From an uncultured Alistipes sp. (GTDB lineage Bacteria; Bacteroidota; Bacteroidia; Bacteroidales; Rikenellaceae), in NCBI GenBank assembly GCA_949283205.1, contig CASDSD010000050.1, forward strand, positions 1-64,000: a DNA stretch of 64,000 bases, read 5' to 3'. Positions within the stretch are counted from its first letter, which is position 1; the number at the start of each line of letters is the position of its first letter. A model generated the notes under the pieces. It was not told the DNA's origin. It saw only the letters and a list, made by a program, of their open reading frames with translations, and made no database searches. Positions 16,875-25,691 of this stretch are shown piece after piece. Position numbers and translations under genes: made by a program.

Positions 16875-19664
16875 TCATTGGCCCGTATGCATCTTCAGGA
16901 ACCGGCCCGTGTAGCTTGCCTCGCACTGCTCGAGATCGCGGGGCGTACCCTCGAAGACCACCCTGCCGCCGCCGTCGCCGGCCTCGGGGCCGAGGTCGAC
17001 AACCCAGTCGGCGCACTTTATCACGTCCATGTTGTGTTCGACGACAACTATGGTGTGCTCCTTCGATATGAGGGCGCCGAAGGCCTTGAGCAGGCGGTTT
17101 ATGTCGTGGAAGTGGAGTCCTGTGGTCGGCTCGTCGAAGATGAACATTATGCGTTTGCTGTCGTTGTCCTTCGACAGGAACGAGGCGAGCTTCACGCGCT
17201 GGCTCTCGCCGCCCGAGAGCGTCGACGACGACTGCCCCAGGCGTATGTAGCCGAGCCCCACATCCTGCAGCGGCTGCAGCCGCTCGACGATGCGGCGGCA
17301 TGTGGCGTTCTCCCTGTCCTCGCCGAAGAAATCGATGGCGTCGTCGACGGTCATCTCCAGCGTGTCGTATATGCTCTTGCCGCGGTACTTTATCTCCAGA
17401 ATCTCATCCTTGAAACGCTTGCCGTTGCACGCCTCGCACACCAGCTCCACGTCGGCCATGAACTGCATGCTCACCTTGATCGTGCCCTCGCCCTGACACT
17501 CCTCGCAGCGGCCTCCAGCCACGTTGAACGAGAAACTTGCGGCCGTCAGTCCCGTATGCACGGCCTGCGGCTGGTCGGCGTATAGTTTACGAATCTCGTC
17601 GTATGCTTTCAGGTAGGTTACGGGGTTCGAGCGCGACGACTTGCCTATGGGGTTCTGGTCGACCATCTCCACCGAGCCGATCATGGCGGTGTCGCCGTCG
17701 ATGGTGTCGAAGTCGCCCGGCTTGAGGCCCGTGTCGAAGAGCATGCGCCGCAGCGCGGGATAGAGTATGCCCTTTGCCAGCGACGACTTGCCGCTGCCGC
17801 TCACGCCCGTGATGCATGTCATCACGCCGAGCGGTATGCGCACGTCGATGTTCTTGAGATTGTTCTCTCTCGCGCCGCGTATTACGATCGAGTTGCTCCA
17901 GCCGCGCACGCGCGTCGGCAGCTCTATCTGGCGGCGTCCTGTGAGGTAGTCGGCCGTGAGGCTGTCGGTGGCCGTAGTCAGCTGTGCCGTGGGGCCGCTG
18001 AAGACAATCTCGCCGCCATGCTCTCCCGCACGCGGGCCTACGTCCACTATGTAGTCCGCGGCGCGGATGATCTCCTCCTCGTGCTCGACGACGATTACCG
18101 TATTGCCCAGATCGCGCAGCTGCTTGAGGACCTTTATCAGGCGGTGCGTGTCGCGCGGGTGCAGGCCGATGCTCGGCTCGTCGAGTATGTAGAGCGAGCC
18201 CACAAGGCTGCTGCCCAGCGACGTGGAGAGGTTTATGCGCTGGCTCTCGCCGCCCGAGAGCGTCGACGAGAGCCGGTCCAGTGTCAGGTATCCCAGCCCC
18301 ACGTCCGACAGGTAGCCCAGGCGGTTGCGGATCTCGACGAGGATACGTTTTGCCGTCTCCGCGTCGTGTGCGTTCAACTGCAGCGTGTCGAAGAAGCCGA
18401 TGAGCTCGTCGACGTTCATGCGTACCAGTTCGGCGATGTTGCGGCCGCCTATTTTCACGTAAAGAGCCTCCTTGCGCAGGCGCGAGCCTCCGCATTCGGG
18501 ACAGGTGGTCTTGCCCGTATAGCGCGCCTTCATCACGCGGAACTGTATCTTGCGCCGCTCGCTGTCGATGTACTCGAAAAACTCGTCCAGCCCGTGGAAA
18601 TACTCGTTGCCGCGCCACAGCAGCAGCTTCTGCTCGGGCGTGAGGTTGTGGTAGGGCTCGTGTATCGGGAAGTCGAACTTGTATGCGTTCTCTATGAGCT
18701 GCTCCTTCCACCACTTCATTGTGGCGCCGCGCCAGCAGGCTATGGCTCCGTCGTAGATGGTCTTTCCCTTGTCGGGGATGACCAGGTCCTCGTCTATGCC
18801 GATGATCTTGCCGTATCCCTCGCACCGCGGGCATGCCCCGATGGGGTTGTTGAAGCTGAACAGATGCTCCGACGGCTGCTCGAACGCTATGCCGTCAGCC
18901 TCGAAACGGGCCGAAAAGGGTCTCTCCCGATCCTCGATGACGACGCTGCACTCGTCGTCGCCGTAGCTGTATGCCCGTGTCACCGAGTCGCGCAGCCGCA
19001 GCAGCGTGTCGTCGTCCGAGGCGGCGCGCAGACGGTCCACGACGAGGCGTACGGCCGCCGCGTCGGTCGCGGCATCTATCGTCGGCATGAACTCTTCGAT
19101 GGTCATGGCGCGCCCTCCGACCCATACGCGCAGGAAGCCGTCCGAGAGCAATTGCAACAGCTTCTCGATGAGTCCCTGCCCCGGTTTGAGACGTATCGGG
19201 CAGGTGATGACTACCCTTTTGCCGTCGCCTTCCGAGGTAATGTATGCAACCACGTCGTCGACGCCGTAACACCGCACCTCGCGTCCCGATACGGGCGAGA
19301 AGGTGTGGCCGATACGTGCGAAGAGCAGTTTCAGGTAGTCGTATATCTCGGTGGAGGTGCCCACCGTCGAACGCGGATTGCGCGTGTTGACCTTCTGCTC
19401 TATGGCTATTGCGGGGGCTATGCCGGAGATGTCGTCGACGTCGGGCTTGTTTATGCGCCCCAGAAACTGGCGCGCGTATGCCGAGAGACTCTCGACATAG
19501 CGCCGCTGTCCCTCGGCGAAGATGGTGTCGAAGGCCAGGGTCGACTTGCCCGATCCCGAGAGCCCCGTGATGACGGTGAGCGTGTCGTGCGGGATGGTCA
19601 CGTCGACATTCTTGAGGTTGTGTACCCTCGCCCCCCTGATATGTATGCAGTTGTCGTTTGCCAT
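16875..19664 (-). CDS. uvrA: Excinuclease ABC subunit A (UvrA)
   Basis: A 929-residue UvrA, the damage-recognition ATPase of nucleotide excision repair, which works as a dimer with UvrB. Two ABC ATPase halves are seen: Walker A GLSGSGKSTLAF in the first and GVSGSGKSSLAKG in the second, each with an SSTLSGGESQR signature. Zinc modules are present (CPRCEGYG, CPECGGSRL, CEECQGEG with CEACNGKR). Length is normal. It is in a minus-strand run, 30 bases downstream of the yigZ gene. No LexA-type operator was recognised. Confidence 0.97.
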   Translation of the reverse strand: MANDNCIHIRGARVHNLKNVDVTIPHDTLTVITGLSGSGKSTLAFDTIFAEGQRRYVESLSAYARQFLGRINKPDVDDISGIAPAIAIEQKVNTRNPRSTVGTSTEIYDYLKLLFARIGHTFSPVSGREVRCYGVDDVVAYITSEGDGKRVVITCPIRLKPGQGLIEKLLQLLSDGFLRVWVGGRAMTIEEFMPTIDAATDAAAVRLVVDRLRAASDDDTLLRLRDSVTRAYSYGDDECSVVIEDRERPFSARFEADGIAFEQPSEHLFSFNNPIGACPRCEGYGKIIGIDEDLVIPDKGKTIYDGAIACWRGATMKWWKEQLIENAYKFDFPIHEPYHNLTPEQKLLLWRGNEYFHGLDEFFEYIDSERRKIQFRVMKARYTGKTTCPECGGSRLRKEALYVKIGGRNIAELVRMNVDELIGFFDTLQLNAHDAETAKRILVEIRNRLGYLSDVGLGYLTLDRLSSTLSGGESQRINLSTSLGSSLVGSLYILDEPSIGLHPRDTHRLIKVLKQLRDLGNTVIVVEHEEEIIRAADYIVDVGPRAGEHGGEIVFSGPTAQLTTATDSLTADYLTGRRQIELPTRVRGWSNSIVIRGARENNLKNIDVRIPLGVMTCITGVSGSGKSSLAKGILYPALRRMLFDTGLKPGDFDTIDGDTAMIGSVEMVDQNPIGKSSRSNPVTYLKAYDEIRKLYADQPQAVHTGLTAASFSFNVAGGRCEECQGEGTIKVSMQFMADVELVCEACNGKRFKDEILEIKYRGKSIYDTLEMTVDDAIDFFGEDRENATCRRIVERLQPLQDVGLGYIRLGQSSSTLSGGESQRVKLASFLSKDNDSKRIMFIFDEPTTGLHFHDINRLLKAFGALISKEHTIVVVEHNMDVIKCADWVVDLGPEAGDGGGRVVFEGTPRDLEQCEASYTGRFLKMHTGQ

Positions 19665-19694
19665 GTCTGTCGTTCGGTTTGTTTCCCGGTTCCG

Positions 19695-20306
19695 CTACGG
19701 GAGAAGTTCCACCGTGGCCCCCTCGACCTTGCGCAGGCGTCCCTCGAGAGCCCCGGCGCGGCTGTTGCGTATGGCGAGTACCATCGTGCAGAGGTTGTCG
19801 AATGTCTGCTCCACGATTGCGGGCTGCTCCTCCTTGACGATGCGCATCACGTCGTTCATCACCGTATAGGAGAAGTCTATGCGCAGGCGCGTATCGACCG
19901 TGCGCTCTACCACTTTCGAGGCTTCGATTGCATCGGCAGCCCCCTGCCTGTATGCGGCAATGAGACCCGGCACGCCGAGTTTCGTGCCGCCGAAGTAGCG
20001 TACAACCACGATTAGCGCATCGGTTATGCCGTGCGAGAGCATCTGCCCGAGTATCGGACGCCCCGCCGTGCCCGACGGCTCGCCGTCGTCGTTGGCGCGG
20101 AACCGCTCTCCCGCGGGGCCGAGACGCCATGCATAACAGTGGTGCGTGGCGTCGTAGTATTGTTTGTGCAGGGTGTCGAGGTACTGCGCTATCTGCTCCT
20201 CGTTCTCGACATGGTATGCAAACGAGTAGAACTTGCTGCTCCGCTCGCGCATGACGGCTTCGGCCTCGCCTTCGATCGTGAGATATGTGTCTGAAGTGGC
20301 GTCCAT
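19695..20306 (-). CDS. yigZ: YigZ/IMPACT family protein
   Basis: A 203-residue member of the YigZ/IMPACT (UPF0029) family, conserved proteins with a ribosomal S5 domain 2-like fold that are linked to translation control. The family signature is clear: ATHHCYAWRLG, NDDGEPSGTAGRPIL and VVVRYFGGTKLGVPGL. The C-terminal part matches the DUF1949 ferredoxin-like domain. It lies 25 bases after lepB and 30 bases before uvrA on the same strand, so the genes may share a transcript. Its molecular job in bacteria is not settled. Confidence 0.95.
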   Translation of the reverse strand: MDATSDTYLTIEGEAEAVMRERSSKFYSFAYHVENEEQIAQYLDTLHKQYYDATHHCYAWRLGPAGERFRANDDGEPSGTAGRPILGQMLSHGITDALIVVVRYFGGTKLGVPGLIAAYRQGAADAIEASKVVERTVDTRLRIDFSYTVMNDVMRIVKEEQPAIVEQTFDNLCTMVLAIRNSRAGALEGRLRKVEGATVELLP

Positions 20307-20331
20307 GTCGCCCCTGCGTTATGTATCTTGA

Positions 20332-21684
20332 TTATTCTATCTTGCGGAACATCCTGTCCCAACGTATGTTCGACGGGAAGCCCTTGTTGCCGCTGCGGTC
20401 TATCGACAGCCATACGAAGGATGCCTTGCCTACGATGTGGTCCTCGGGAACGAAGCCCCAGTAGCGCGAGTCGGCCGAGTTGTGGCGGTTGTCGCCCATC
20501 ATCCAGTAGTAGTCCATCTTGAAGGTATATGTGTCGGTACGCTCGCCGTTGATATATATGCCGTCGTCGCGCACCTCCAGGTCGTTGTCCTCGTAGACCT
20601 CTATCACACGTTCGTAGAGCGGCAGGATATCTTCGGTAAGGGTTATGGTGGCGCCCTTCTTCGGTATCCACAGAGGCCCGAAATTGTCGGCCGTCCACGC
20701 ATAGCGTGCGTCGTGCGGGAATGCCTCGTCCTCGGCCGTGTAGCGCGTTACGCTGATGACGTTGTCCATCTTCACAAGCTCCTCGACATTGCTGTCGGTC
20801 AGGGGCATGAAGTAGTGGTTGCCGCTGCCCGAGCCTTCGGTTACGCCCAACTTGTCGAAGGTGTACTGCGTCAGCGGTGACGAGGTGCGCACCGTATAGC
20901 AATATTGCTTTTCGGGTATGGACTCTTGCGGCTCGCCGTTGACGAAGAGTTCCGAGTCGATGATCCGTATCGAGTCTCCGGGCAGGGCGACGCAGCGCTT
21001 GATATAGTTCTCGCGTTTGTCCACGGGGCGCGATATTATGGTGTAGTCATTCTCCAGCCGGCGGCGTCCCTGCTCCTCGCCGTACTGCAGCTGGTAGTCG
21101 CGCAGCACGTCGTAGTAGGTCACGGCCTGGTTCTCCAGCAGCACGGTGTCGCCCGCGGGGAAGTTGAACACCACCACGTCGTTGCGTGCTATCTTCCGCA
21201 GACCCTTCAGACGGTGGTAGGGCCACTTGATGCATTCGCTGAACGACTTTTTGGTCTGCGAGAATGGCATGGTGTGGTGTACGAAGGGGAACGACACGGG
21301 CGTGTTGGGCATCTGCGGTCCGTATGTCACCTTGCTCACATAGAGGTAGTCGCCTATGAGCAGCGTCTTCTCCATCGACGAGGAGGGGATCACATACATC
21401 TGGAATACGAACAGGTGTATGAGTGATGCCACGACCGTGGCGAAGATGATGGCGCTGACCCACTCGTAGACGCTGCGGTATGCGGCGCTCTTCTCGCACA
21501 GGCGGGTGTTGCGGCTCCATACGTAGCGGTAGAAGAGACGCGATATGTAGAGGTCGTAAATCACGGGCACGCCGAGCAGAAGCCACAGGTTGCCCGTCCA
21601 TACCACGAACCACAGTACGTAGAGTATGGTCGCGAGTGTGAATCCCACCCATTTGTTGCCGAAGAATTTCTTGATCTTTCCCAT
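20332..21684 (-). CDS. lepB: Signal peptidase I (LepB)
   Basis: A 450-residue type I signal peptidase that cleaves signal peptides at the outer face of the inner membrane. N-terminal hydrophobic segments (about residues 12-52, then the anchor SAIIFATVVASLIHLFVF) precede the catalytic serine box YVIPSSSMEKTLLIGDYL. The catalytic lysine lies in NYIKRCVALPGDSIRI, and the C-terminal box is YYWMMGDNRHNSADSRYWG. It is longer than the E. coli enzyme because of an inserted segment between the lysine and the GDN box, as is common in Bacteroidetes. dapB lies 158 bases upstream. Confidence 0.95.
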   Translation of the reverse strand: MGKIKKFFGNKWVGFTLATILYVLWFVVWTGNLWLLLGVPVIYDLYISRLFYRYVWSRNTRLCEKSAAYRSVYEWVSAIIFATVVASLIHLFVFQMYVIPSSSMEKTLLIGDYLYVSKVTYGPQMPNTPVSFPFVHHTMPFSQTKKSFSECIKWPYHRLKGLRKIARNDVVVFNFPAGDTVLLENQAVTYYDVLRDYQLQYGEEQGRRRLENDYTIISRPVDKRENYIKRCVALPGDSIRIIDSELFVNGEPQESIPEKQYCYTVRTSSPLTQYTFDKLGVTEGSGSGNHYFMPLTDSNVEELVKMDNVISVTRYTAEDEAFPHDARYAWTADNFGPLWIPKKGATITLTEDILPLYERVIEVYEDNDLEVRDDGIYINGERTDTYTFKMDYYWMMGDNRHNSADSRYWGFVPEDHIVGKASFVWLSIDRSGNKGFPSNIRWDRMFRKIE

Positions 21685-21842
21685 TTTGCAGGTTTGTGTT
21701 TTTGTTCTATATATCAGTCGCGGCGGCGGCCCGAAAATTACATGCCGCGGAAAATAAACGTCGTCGGAACGCCGCGGAGTATGCCCTGCCGGATATTTTG
21801 CGGCGCGGATCCGTATTCTGCCTGCCGCCTGCCCGGTCTTCG

Positions 21843-22553
21843 TCAGAAGAGGTCATCCATGGTGTAGACGCCGCTTTTGCCGCAGAGGAACTCGGCCGCG
21901 ATGACGGCGCCGAGGGCGAGTGTGCGGCGGTTCTTTATCGAGTGGCGTATCTCGAGCGTGTCGTCCTCCGAGGTGTAGGTCACGGTATGGTCGCCCGGCG
22001 TGGCTCCCACACGGTATGACGTGATGCCTATGAGCGCGGGGTCGTCGGTGGGTTCGTTCACCCAGCCGCTCTTGCGGTCGAGGCGTGCGATGGCATCCTC
22101 GGCAAGCGTTACGGCCGTACCGCTGGGCGAATCCTTCTTCTGCGTGTGGTGTGTCTCCTCTATCGACAGGTTGTACGCCGGAAAACGGTTCATCATCTCG
22201 GCAAGCTGACGGTTGAGGCGGAACATGAGGTTCACGCCCAGCGAGTAGTTCGAGGCGTAGAAGAGCGCCCCGCCCCGCTGCCGGCACAGCTCCTGCAGCT
22301 CGCCCAGGCGCTGTGTCCAGCCCGTGGTGCCGCTCACCACGGCGGTGCCGCACTCCAGGCAGGTGCGTATGTTGTCGTAGGCGGTCGAGGGTGTGGTGAA
22401 CTCGATGGCCACGTCCACCTTCTTCAGGTTTTCGGCCGTGAGGTCGCCGGCGTTGTCGATATCTATCGTGAGTACGATTTCATGGCCGCGGTCGCGAAGA
22501 ATCTTCTCGATTTCGCGTCCCATCTTGCCGTATCCTATTATGGCGGTTTTCAT
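21843..22553 (-). CDS. dapB: 4-hydroxy-tetrahydrodipicolinate reductase
   Basis: A 236-residue DapB, which reduces dipicolinate-pathway intermediate with NAD(P)H on the way to lysine and meso-diaminopimelate. The N-terminal nucleotide-binding strand MKTAIIGYGKMGREIE, the central EFTTPSTAYDN and SGTTGW, and the substrate loop IEETHHTQKKDSPSGTA with the catalytic H-H pair and lysine are all present. The length is typical of the short Bacteroidetes form. The start at 22553 is chosen because the open frame upstream has no match and a promoter box lies at 22581-22588. Confidence 0.96.
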   Translation of the reverse strand: MKTAIIGYGKMGREIEKILRDRGHEIVLTIDIDNAGDLTAENLKKVDVAIEFTTPSTAYDNIRTCLECGTAVVSGTTGWTQRLGELQELCRQRGGALFYASNYSLGVNLMFRLNRQLAEMMNRFPAYNLSIEETHHTQKKDSPSGTAVTLAEDAIARLDRKSGWVNEPTDDPALIGITSYRVGATPGDHTVTYTSEDDTLEIRHSIKNRRTLALGAVIAAEFLCGKSGVYTMDDLF

Positions 22554-22580
22554 ATTCGTGCGATGATTTGGTGAATCGTG

Positions 22581-22588
22581 CAAAGATA
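22581..22588 (-). promoter_or_regulatory. Promoter -7 box of dapB
   Basis: Minus-strand TATCTTTG, 28 bases before the dapB start codon. Confidence 0.7.
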
Positions 22589-22805
22589 CGAAGAATTTGT
22601 CAAAAATTTCAGTCCCGGCACGATTTAGAGTATGCCTGCGGGGCGTGATTCGTGTCACGGCGGCCGTGCGGCGTGTCGCGGCGGTACGGTGTCGGTCGGA
22701 GAGCCATGTACGGTGCCTCCGGACCCCGGTTGCGGAAATGATATTTATCATATGGCGCGTATATGAAAATGCATGTGCATATTTTGAAAAATAGGCCGTT
22801 GTGAT

Positions 22806-22813
22806 TACCTTTG
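22806..22813 (+). promoter_or_regulatory. Promoter -7 box of the membrane-protein gene at 22845
   Basis: TACCTTTG with TTG at 22784-22786 nineteen bases upstream; the ATG follows 32 bases later. Confidence 0.75.
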
Positions 22814-22844
22814 CGAAGATTGTTAAATTTTCAAGAGAGACTAT

Positions 22845-23846
22845 ATGAAGAAATTCGCTTCCATGATTGTCGCCCTGCTCTGTCCCCTCTTCCTGATGCT
22901 GGCGGCGGCTCCCGCAGTGTATGCACAGACGGAATCTCCGGCCGACAAGGCGACCAAACGTACGTACGAGGTGAACGAGGAACATATCGCGCGGCAGGCC
23001 GCCGAAAAGGCTCAGCCTTCGATCCTGGTGAGTTACATCAAGATGAACCTTTCGGATGATTCGCTGCTGCACAGGTTCTATTTCCTGCTCTATATGCTGA
23101 TGCCGTTTGCCATTCTCGGCATAAGCCTCTGGATCGAATTCTCGGGCGGCTGGGGTGACAACCGCAAGCTCTTCATGCTGGGACTCTCGGAGTTCGTCTT
23201 CGGTGTGGGCAATGCCGGTATGGGTGCGGGCGTCTACCCGTGGTTCTGCGACTTCGATATTGTGGGATGGATCGTCACGATCATCTGTTTCTGCTATATG
23301 CTTCGCCTACTGATCAAGCAGGCGGGAGTGTTCCTGGGCTTCGTCAATGGGCGGAGCGGGGGCGAACTGACGAAGAAGGTGCTGTACATACTGATATATT
23401 TCGGCGTGGCAGTCACCATGACGATGCTGCTCTCGGCCAAACCCTACTTCTGGCTGGCGCCGATCGTCGTCGGAGCCGCGTGGTATTACCTGTACAGGAA
23501 CGTATATTACGGTGACGGTGCCGCCACGACGAGGATGCTCGTCAATACGGGCGTTATCTTCGGCGGGTTCATCATCTTCTTCCTGCAGGTGATAGGTCTG
23601 ATACTTCTCGTGGCGCTGGCATTGTTCCTGCTCAAGGGTTTCGCCAGCATCAAGACCTCGCCGCTGGCCGACGAGAGCATGGCCTCGAGCCAGGGTGGCA
23701 TGCTGGAGCGGTCGGCTGACGGAACGCCATTCATTCGCAACAATGACGGTACGACCACGCAGTTGAGGGATCGCGGCGACGGCGTTTTCGAGGATTTCAA
23801 CGGCAATGTGTTTAAGGATAACGGTTCGGGCTTCCTGTTCCGTTAG
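22845..23846 (+). CDS. Multi-pass membrane protein of unknown function
   Basis: A 333-residue protein not assigned to a family. A signal peptide-like segment (residues 1-27, ending VYAQ) is followed by a short charged region, then about six hydrophobic segments: FLLYMLMPFAILGISLWI, a segment around LSEFVFGVGNAGMGAGV, IVGWIVTIICFCYML, YILIYFGVAVTMTMLL, WLAPIVVGAAWYYLY and NTGVIFGGFIIFFLQVIGLILL. The C-terminal 60 residues are soluble and contain NNDGTTTQLRDRGDGVFEDFNGNVF, which looks like a small repeat-like beta segment. It has its own promoter and stands divergent to dapB and upstream of the hmu operon, separated from it by a terminator. No function is proposed. Confidence 0.8.
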   Translation: MKKFASMIVALLCPLFLMLAAAPAVYAQTESPADKATKRTYEVNEEHIARQAAEKAQPSILVSYIKMNLSDDSLLHRFYFLLYMLMPFAILGISLWIEFSGGWGDNRKLFMLGLSEFVFGVGNAGMGAGVYPWFCDFDIVGWIVTIICFCYMLRLLIKQAGVFLGFVNGRSGGELTKKVLYILIYFGVAVTMTMLLSAKPYFWLAPIVVGAAWYYLYRNVYYGDGAATTRMLVNTGVIFGGFIIFFLQVIGLILLVALALFLLKGFASIKTSPLADESMASSQGGMLERSADGTPFIRNNDGTTTQLRDRGDGVFEDFNGNVFKDNGSGFLFR

Positions 23847-23973
23847 AGGCACGGGGCGACGGGCCGGAGCGATGTCCGTCGCATCATGCCGTCGAAGAGA
23901 GTGTACTCTTGCGAATGTTATAATGTAAATATTGGCATGTTATACGCATAGCACGTCCGGTGCTGTGATCTGA

Positions 23974-24007
23974 CCGTCGGCGCATTGCGCGCCGGCGGCT
24001 TTTTTTT
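23974..24007 (+). terminator. Terminator before the hmu operon
   Basis: A 10-base stem (CCGTCGGCGC at 23974-23983 with 23989-23998, one G-T pair) and a 5-base loop are followed by a run of T. It ends transcription from the upstream membrane-protein gene. Confidence 0.85.
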
Positions 24008-24142
24008 GCCCCCGGGACGGGCGCGGGGAACGGCCCTTGCCGCTCTGCGGCCGCCGTCGGCGGGCGTTGTATCCCCGAAAATCATCAACGAAACGCCCGA
24101 AAACCCCCAAATGATGGGATTGTGGCGCGTGGCCGCCGCCGG

Positions 24143-24150
24143 TAATTTTG
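24143..24150 (+). promoter_or_regulatory. Promoter -7 box of the hmu operon
   Basis: TAATTTTG with TTG at 24120-24122 twenty bases upstream. The first ATG of the operon is 25 bases downstream. Confidence 0.75.
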
Positions 24151-24175
24151 CAGACGAAAATAAACAATCCTTATC

Positions 24176-25006
24176 ATGAAAATCAAAAACATCCTGATGT
24201 CGATCGCGTCGATGTGCGCGGTGGCATGCAGCAACGACGGAAATAACACGCCGTCGCCGGCAGACATCGCCGGCAGTTATGCAGGTTATACATTGGCCGG
24301 ATGCGCCTATTTCAGCAATAGCGTTTCCGACGGTGAGACGGTGACGATAACGGCCAATGCCGACGGTACGGCGCATGTCGTCCTTATGTCGGATTCGTGG
24401 GGCGAACTCTCCGTGCAGGCGGCGCAGCTGTCATGTGCCGACGGTGTCTATACCCTTTCGGGCAACGGGACGGCCCGCATGGGAATGGAAGGCAACGTCT
24501 CGTCCTACGACTGCACCTTTACGGGCCGGATCGAATCGTCGGACAAGGCACAGATGCGTTTCGAGATTCCGGCCGTCATGGGCGGCATGACGATAGACTT
24601 CGCCACGGGAGCGGCTCCGGCGGACCTGCTGCTTGCCGGCACCTATGAGGGTTATACGGATGCCGACTGCGCATATTTCCAGGACCGCTATACCGACGGT
24701 GAAAGCCTCACAATCACCGCCAACGGCGACGGCACCCTGGCCGTATCGTTCGAATCGGCGTCATGGGGCACCTTCTCCGTGGCGTCGGCTGCCGTCACCG
24801 CCTCGGAGGGCGGATATGCCATCACGGGCAGCGGCAGCGTCGCGATGGGCATGGGCGGCGCGTCGAGTAGCTACGACTTTACGATGAACGGCGTCATAAA
24901 TGCCTCGAAGGAGAGCTTCTCGATCGCGTTCGACGTGCCGGCCGTCATGGGCGGGCTTACGGTGACGTTGCTGTCGGGACAGGCCCCTGCCGCAGATCAA
25001 CAGTAA
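24176..25006 (+). CDS. Tandem calycin-like lipoprotein, first gene of the hmu operon
   Basis: A 276-residue predicted surface lipoprotein with a lipobox cysteine at residue 18 (CAVACS). The body is an internal duplication of a beta-barrel-type domain: copy 1 (about 33-145) and copy 2 (about 153-268) share the pattern AGxYxGYT...CAYF, DGE, TITANxDGT, SWG and PAVMGG. The pattern fits the calycin-like (lipocalin-related) domain found in Bacteroidetes haem loci. Known calycins bind small hydrophobic ligands inside the barrel, so haem or a porphyrin is a plausible ligand; this is inference from position. Each copy keeps one cysteine and methionine-rich turns (RMGMEG, AMGMGG). It is 19 bases upstream of the HmuY gene under the operon promoter. 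Confidence 0.82.
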   Translation: MKIKNILMSIASMCAVACSNDGNNTPSPADIAGSYAGYTLAGCAYFSNSVSDGETVTITANADGTAHVVLMSDSWGELSVQAAQLSCADGVYTLSGNGTARMGMEGNVSSYDCTFTGRIESSDKAQMRFEIPAVMGGMTIDFATGAAPADLLLAGTYEGYTDADCAYFQDRYTDGESLTITANGDGTLAVSFESASWGTFSVASAAVTASEGGYAITGSGSVAMGMGGASSSYDFTMNGVINASKESFSIAFDVPAVMGGLTVTLLSGQAPAADQQ

Positions 25007-25025
25007 TTCGATATAATCCGGATAT

Positions 25026-25691
25026 ATGATCATGAGACTGCACGGGCCCGTAATATCATTCATGGCGGGGACGGCTGCCATGGTGTCGCTTGCGTCATGC
25101 AACGGCATATTCGGGGGGATATACGATGCTCCCGAAACGGATGCGGATATCGGATACGGCTTCATCGTCGTCGATGACGAGCGCCGCACGGGGCGCATCT
25201 ATATCGACGCGACGGATTATGCCGAGTGGCACTACATCGATCTGGACGGCAGGCGTGTCGTCCAGACTCCGGTGGAGGGCATGCCCCCCGAGCGGTGGGA
25301 TTTCGCCGTACACCGCTACGATGCCAAGACCAATGGCGGAGCGGTCTGGGAGAGCGCCGCGGGCGACTTCGGCTCGATCCCCGACCTCGGGACGCTCTCG
25401 CCGGATGACTTTACGTGCGACGAGTGGACCACCGACCGCATCACGGTCGACATGTCGCAGATGATGGACGGGGTAATCGTCTATGCGGAGGATTACCGCA
25501 ATCCGTGCCTGTCGCGGTGGCTCGATGTCGACACGTCGACAATGCCTCCCATATATACGCTGTCGGGCAAGGTCTATCTCCTGCGGCTTGCGGACGGCAC
25601 CCATGCCGCCCTGCGTCTTGCCAACTTCATGGATGACGCCGCCGTGAAGGGCTTTCTGACAATAGACTACATGTATCCCGTAGAGCCATGA
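25026..25691 (+). CDS. hmuY: HmuY family haem-binding lipoprotein
   Basis: A 221-residue lipoprotein of the HmuY family, a haemophore-like protein that takes haem from host proteins and passes it to the HmuR receptor. The lipobox is MVSLASC. The family pattern is visible in AEWHYIDLDGRRVV, the core WDFAVHRYDAKTNGG, and the C-terminal VYLLRLADGTHAALRLANF with a final strand FLTIDYMYP. In Porphyromonas HmuY two histidines ligate haem; histidines present here (for example in AVHRY and DGTHAA) cannot be equated with them without an alignment, and homologues in other Bacteroidales use methionine. An in-frame ATG at 25032 is an alternative start. The stop overlaps the start of hmuR by four bases. 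Confidence 0.88.
   Translation: MIMRLHGPVISFMAGTAAMVSLASCNGIFGGIYDAPETDADIGYGFIVVDDERRTGRIYIDATDYAEWHYIDLDGRRVVQTPVEGMPPERWDFAVHRYDAKTNGGAVWESAAGDFGSIPDLGTLSPDDFTCDEWTTDRITVDMSQMMDGVIVYAEDYRNPCLSRWLDVDTSTMPPIYTLSGKVYLLRLADGTHAALRLANFMDDAAVKGFLTIDYMYPVEP

Larger units (their letters stand above)
23847..24175. other. Spacer upstream of the hmu operon
   Basis: A 329-base spacer with no gene. It contains the terminator at 23974-24007 and the hmu promoter at 24143-24150. No Fur-like palindrome was recognised around the promoter. Confidence 0.6.
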
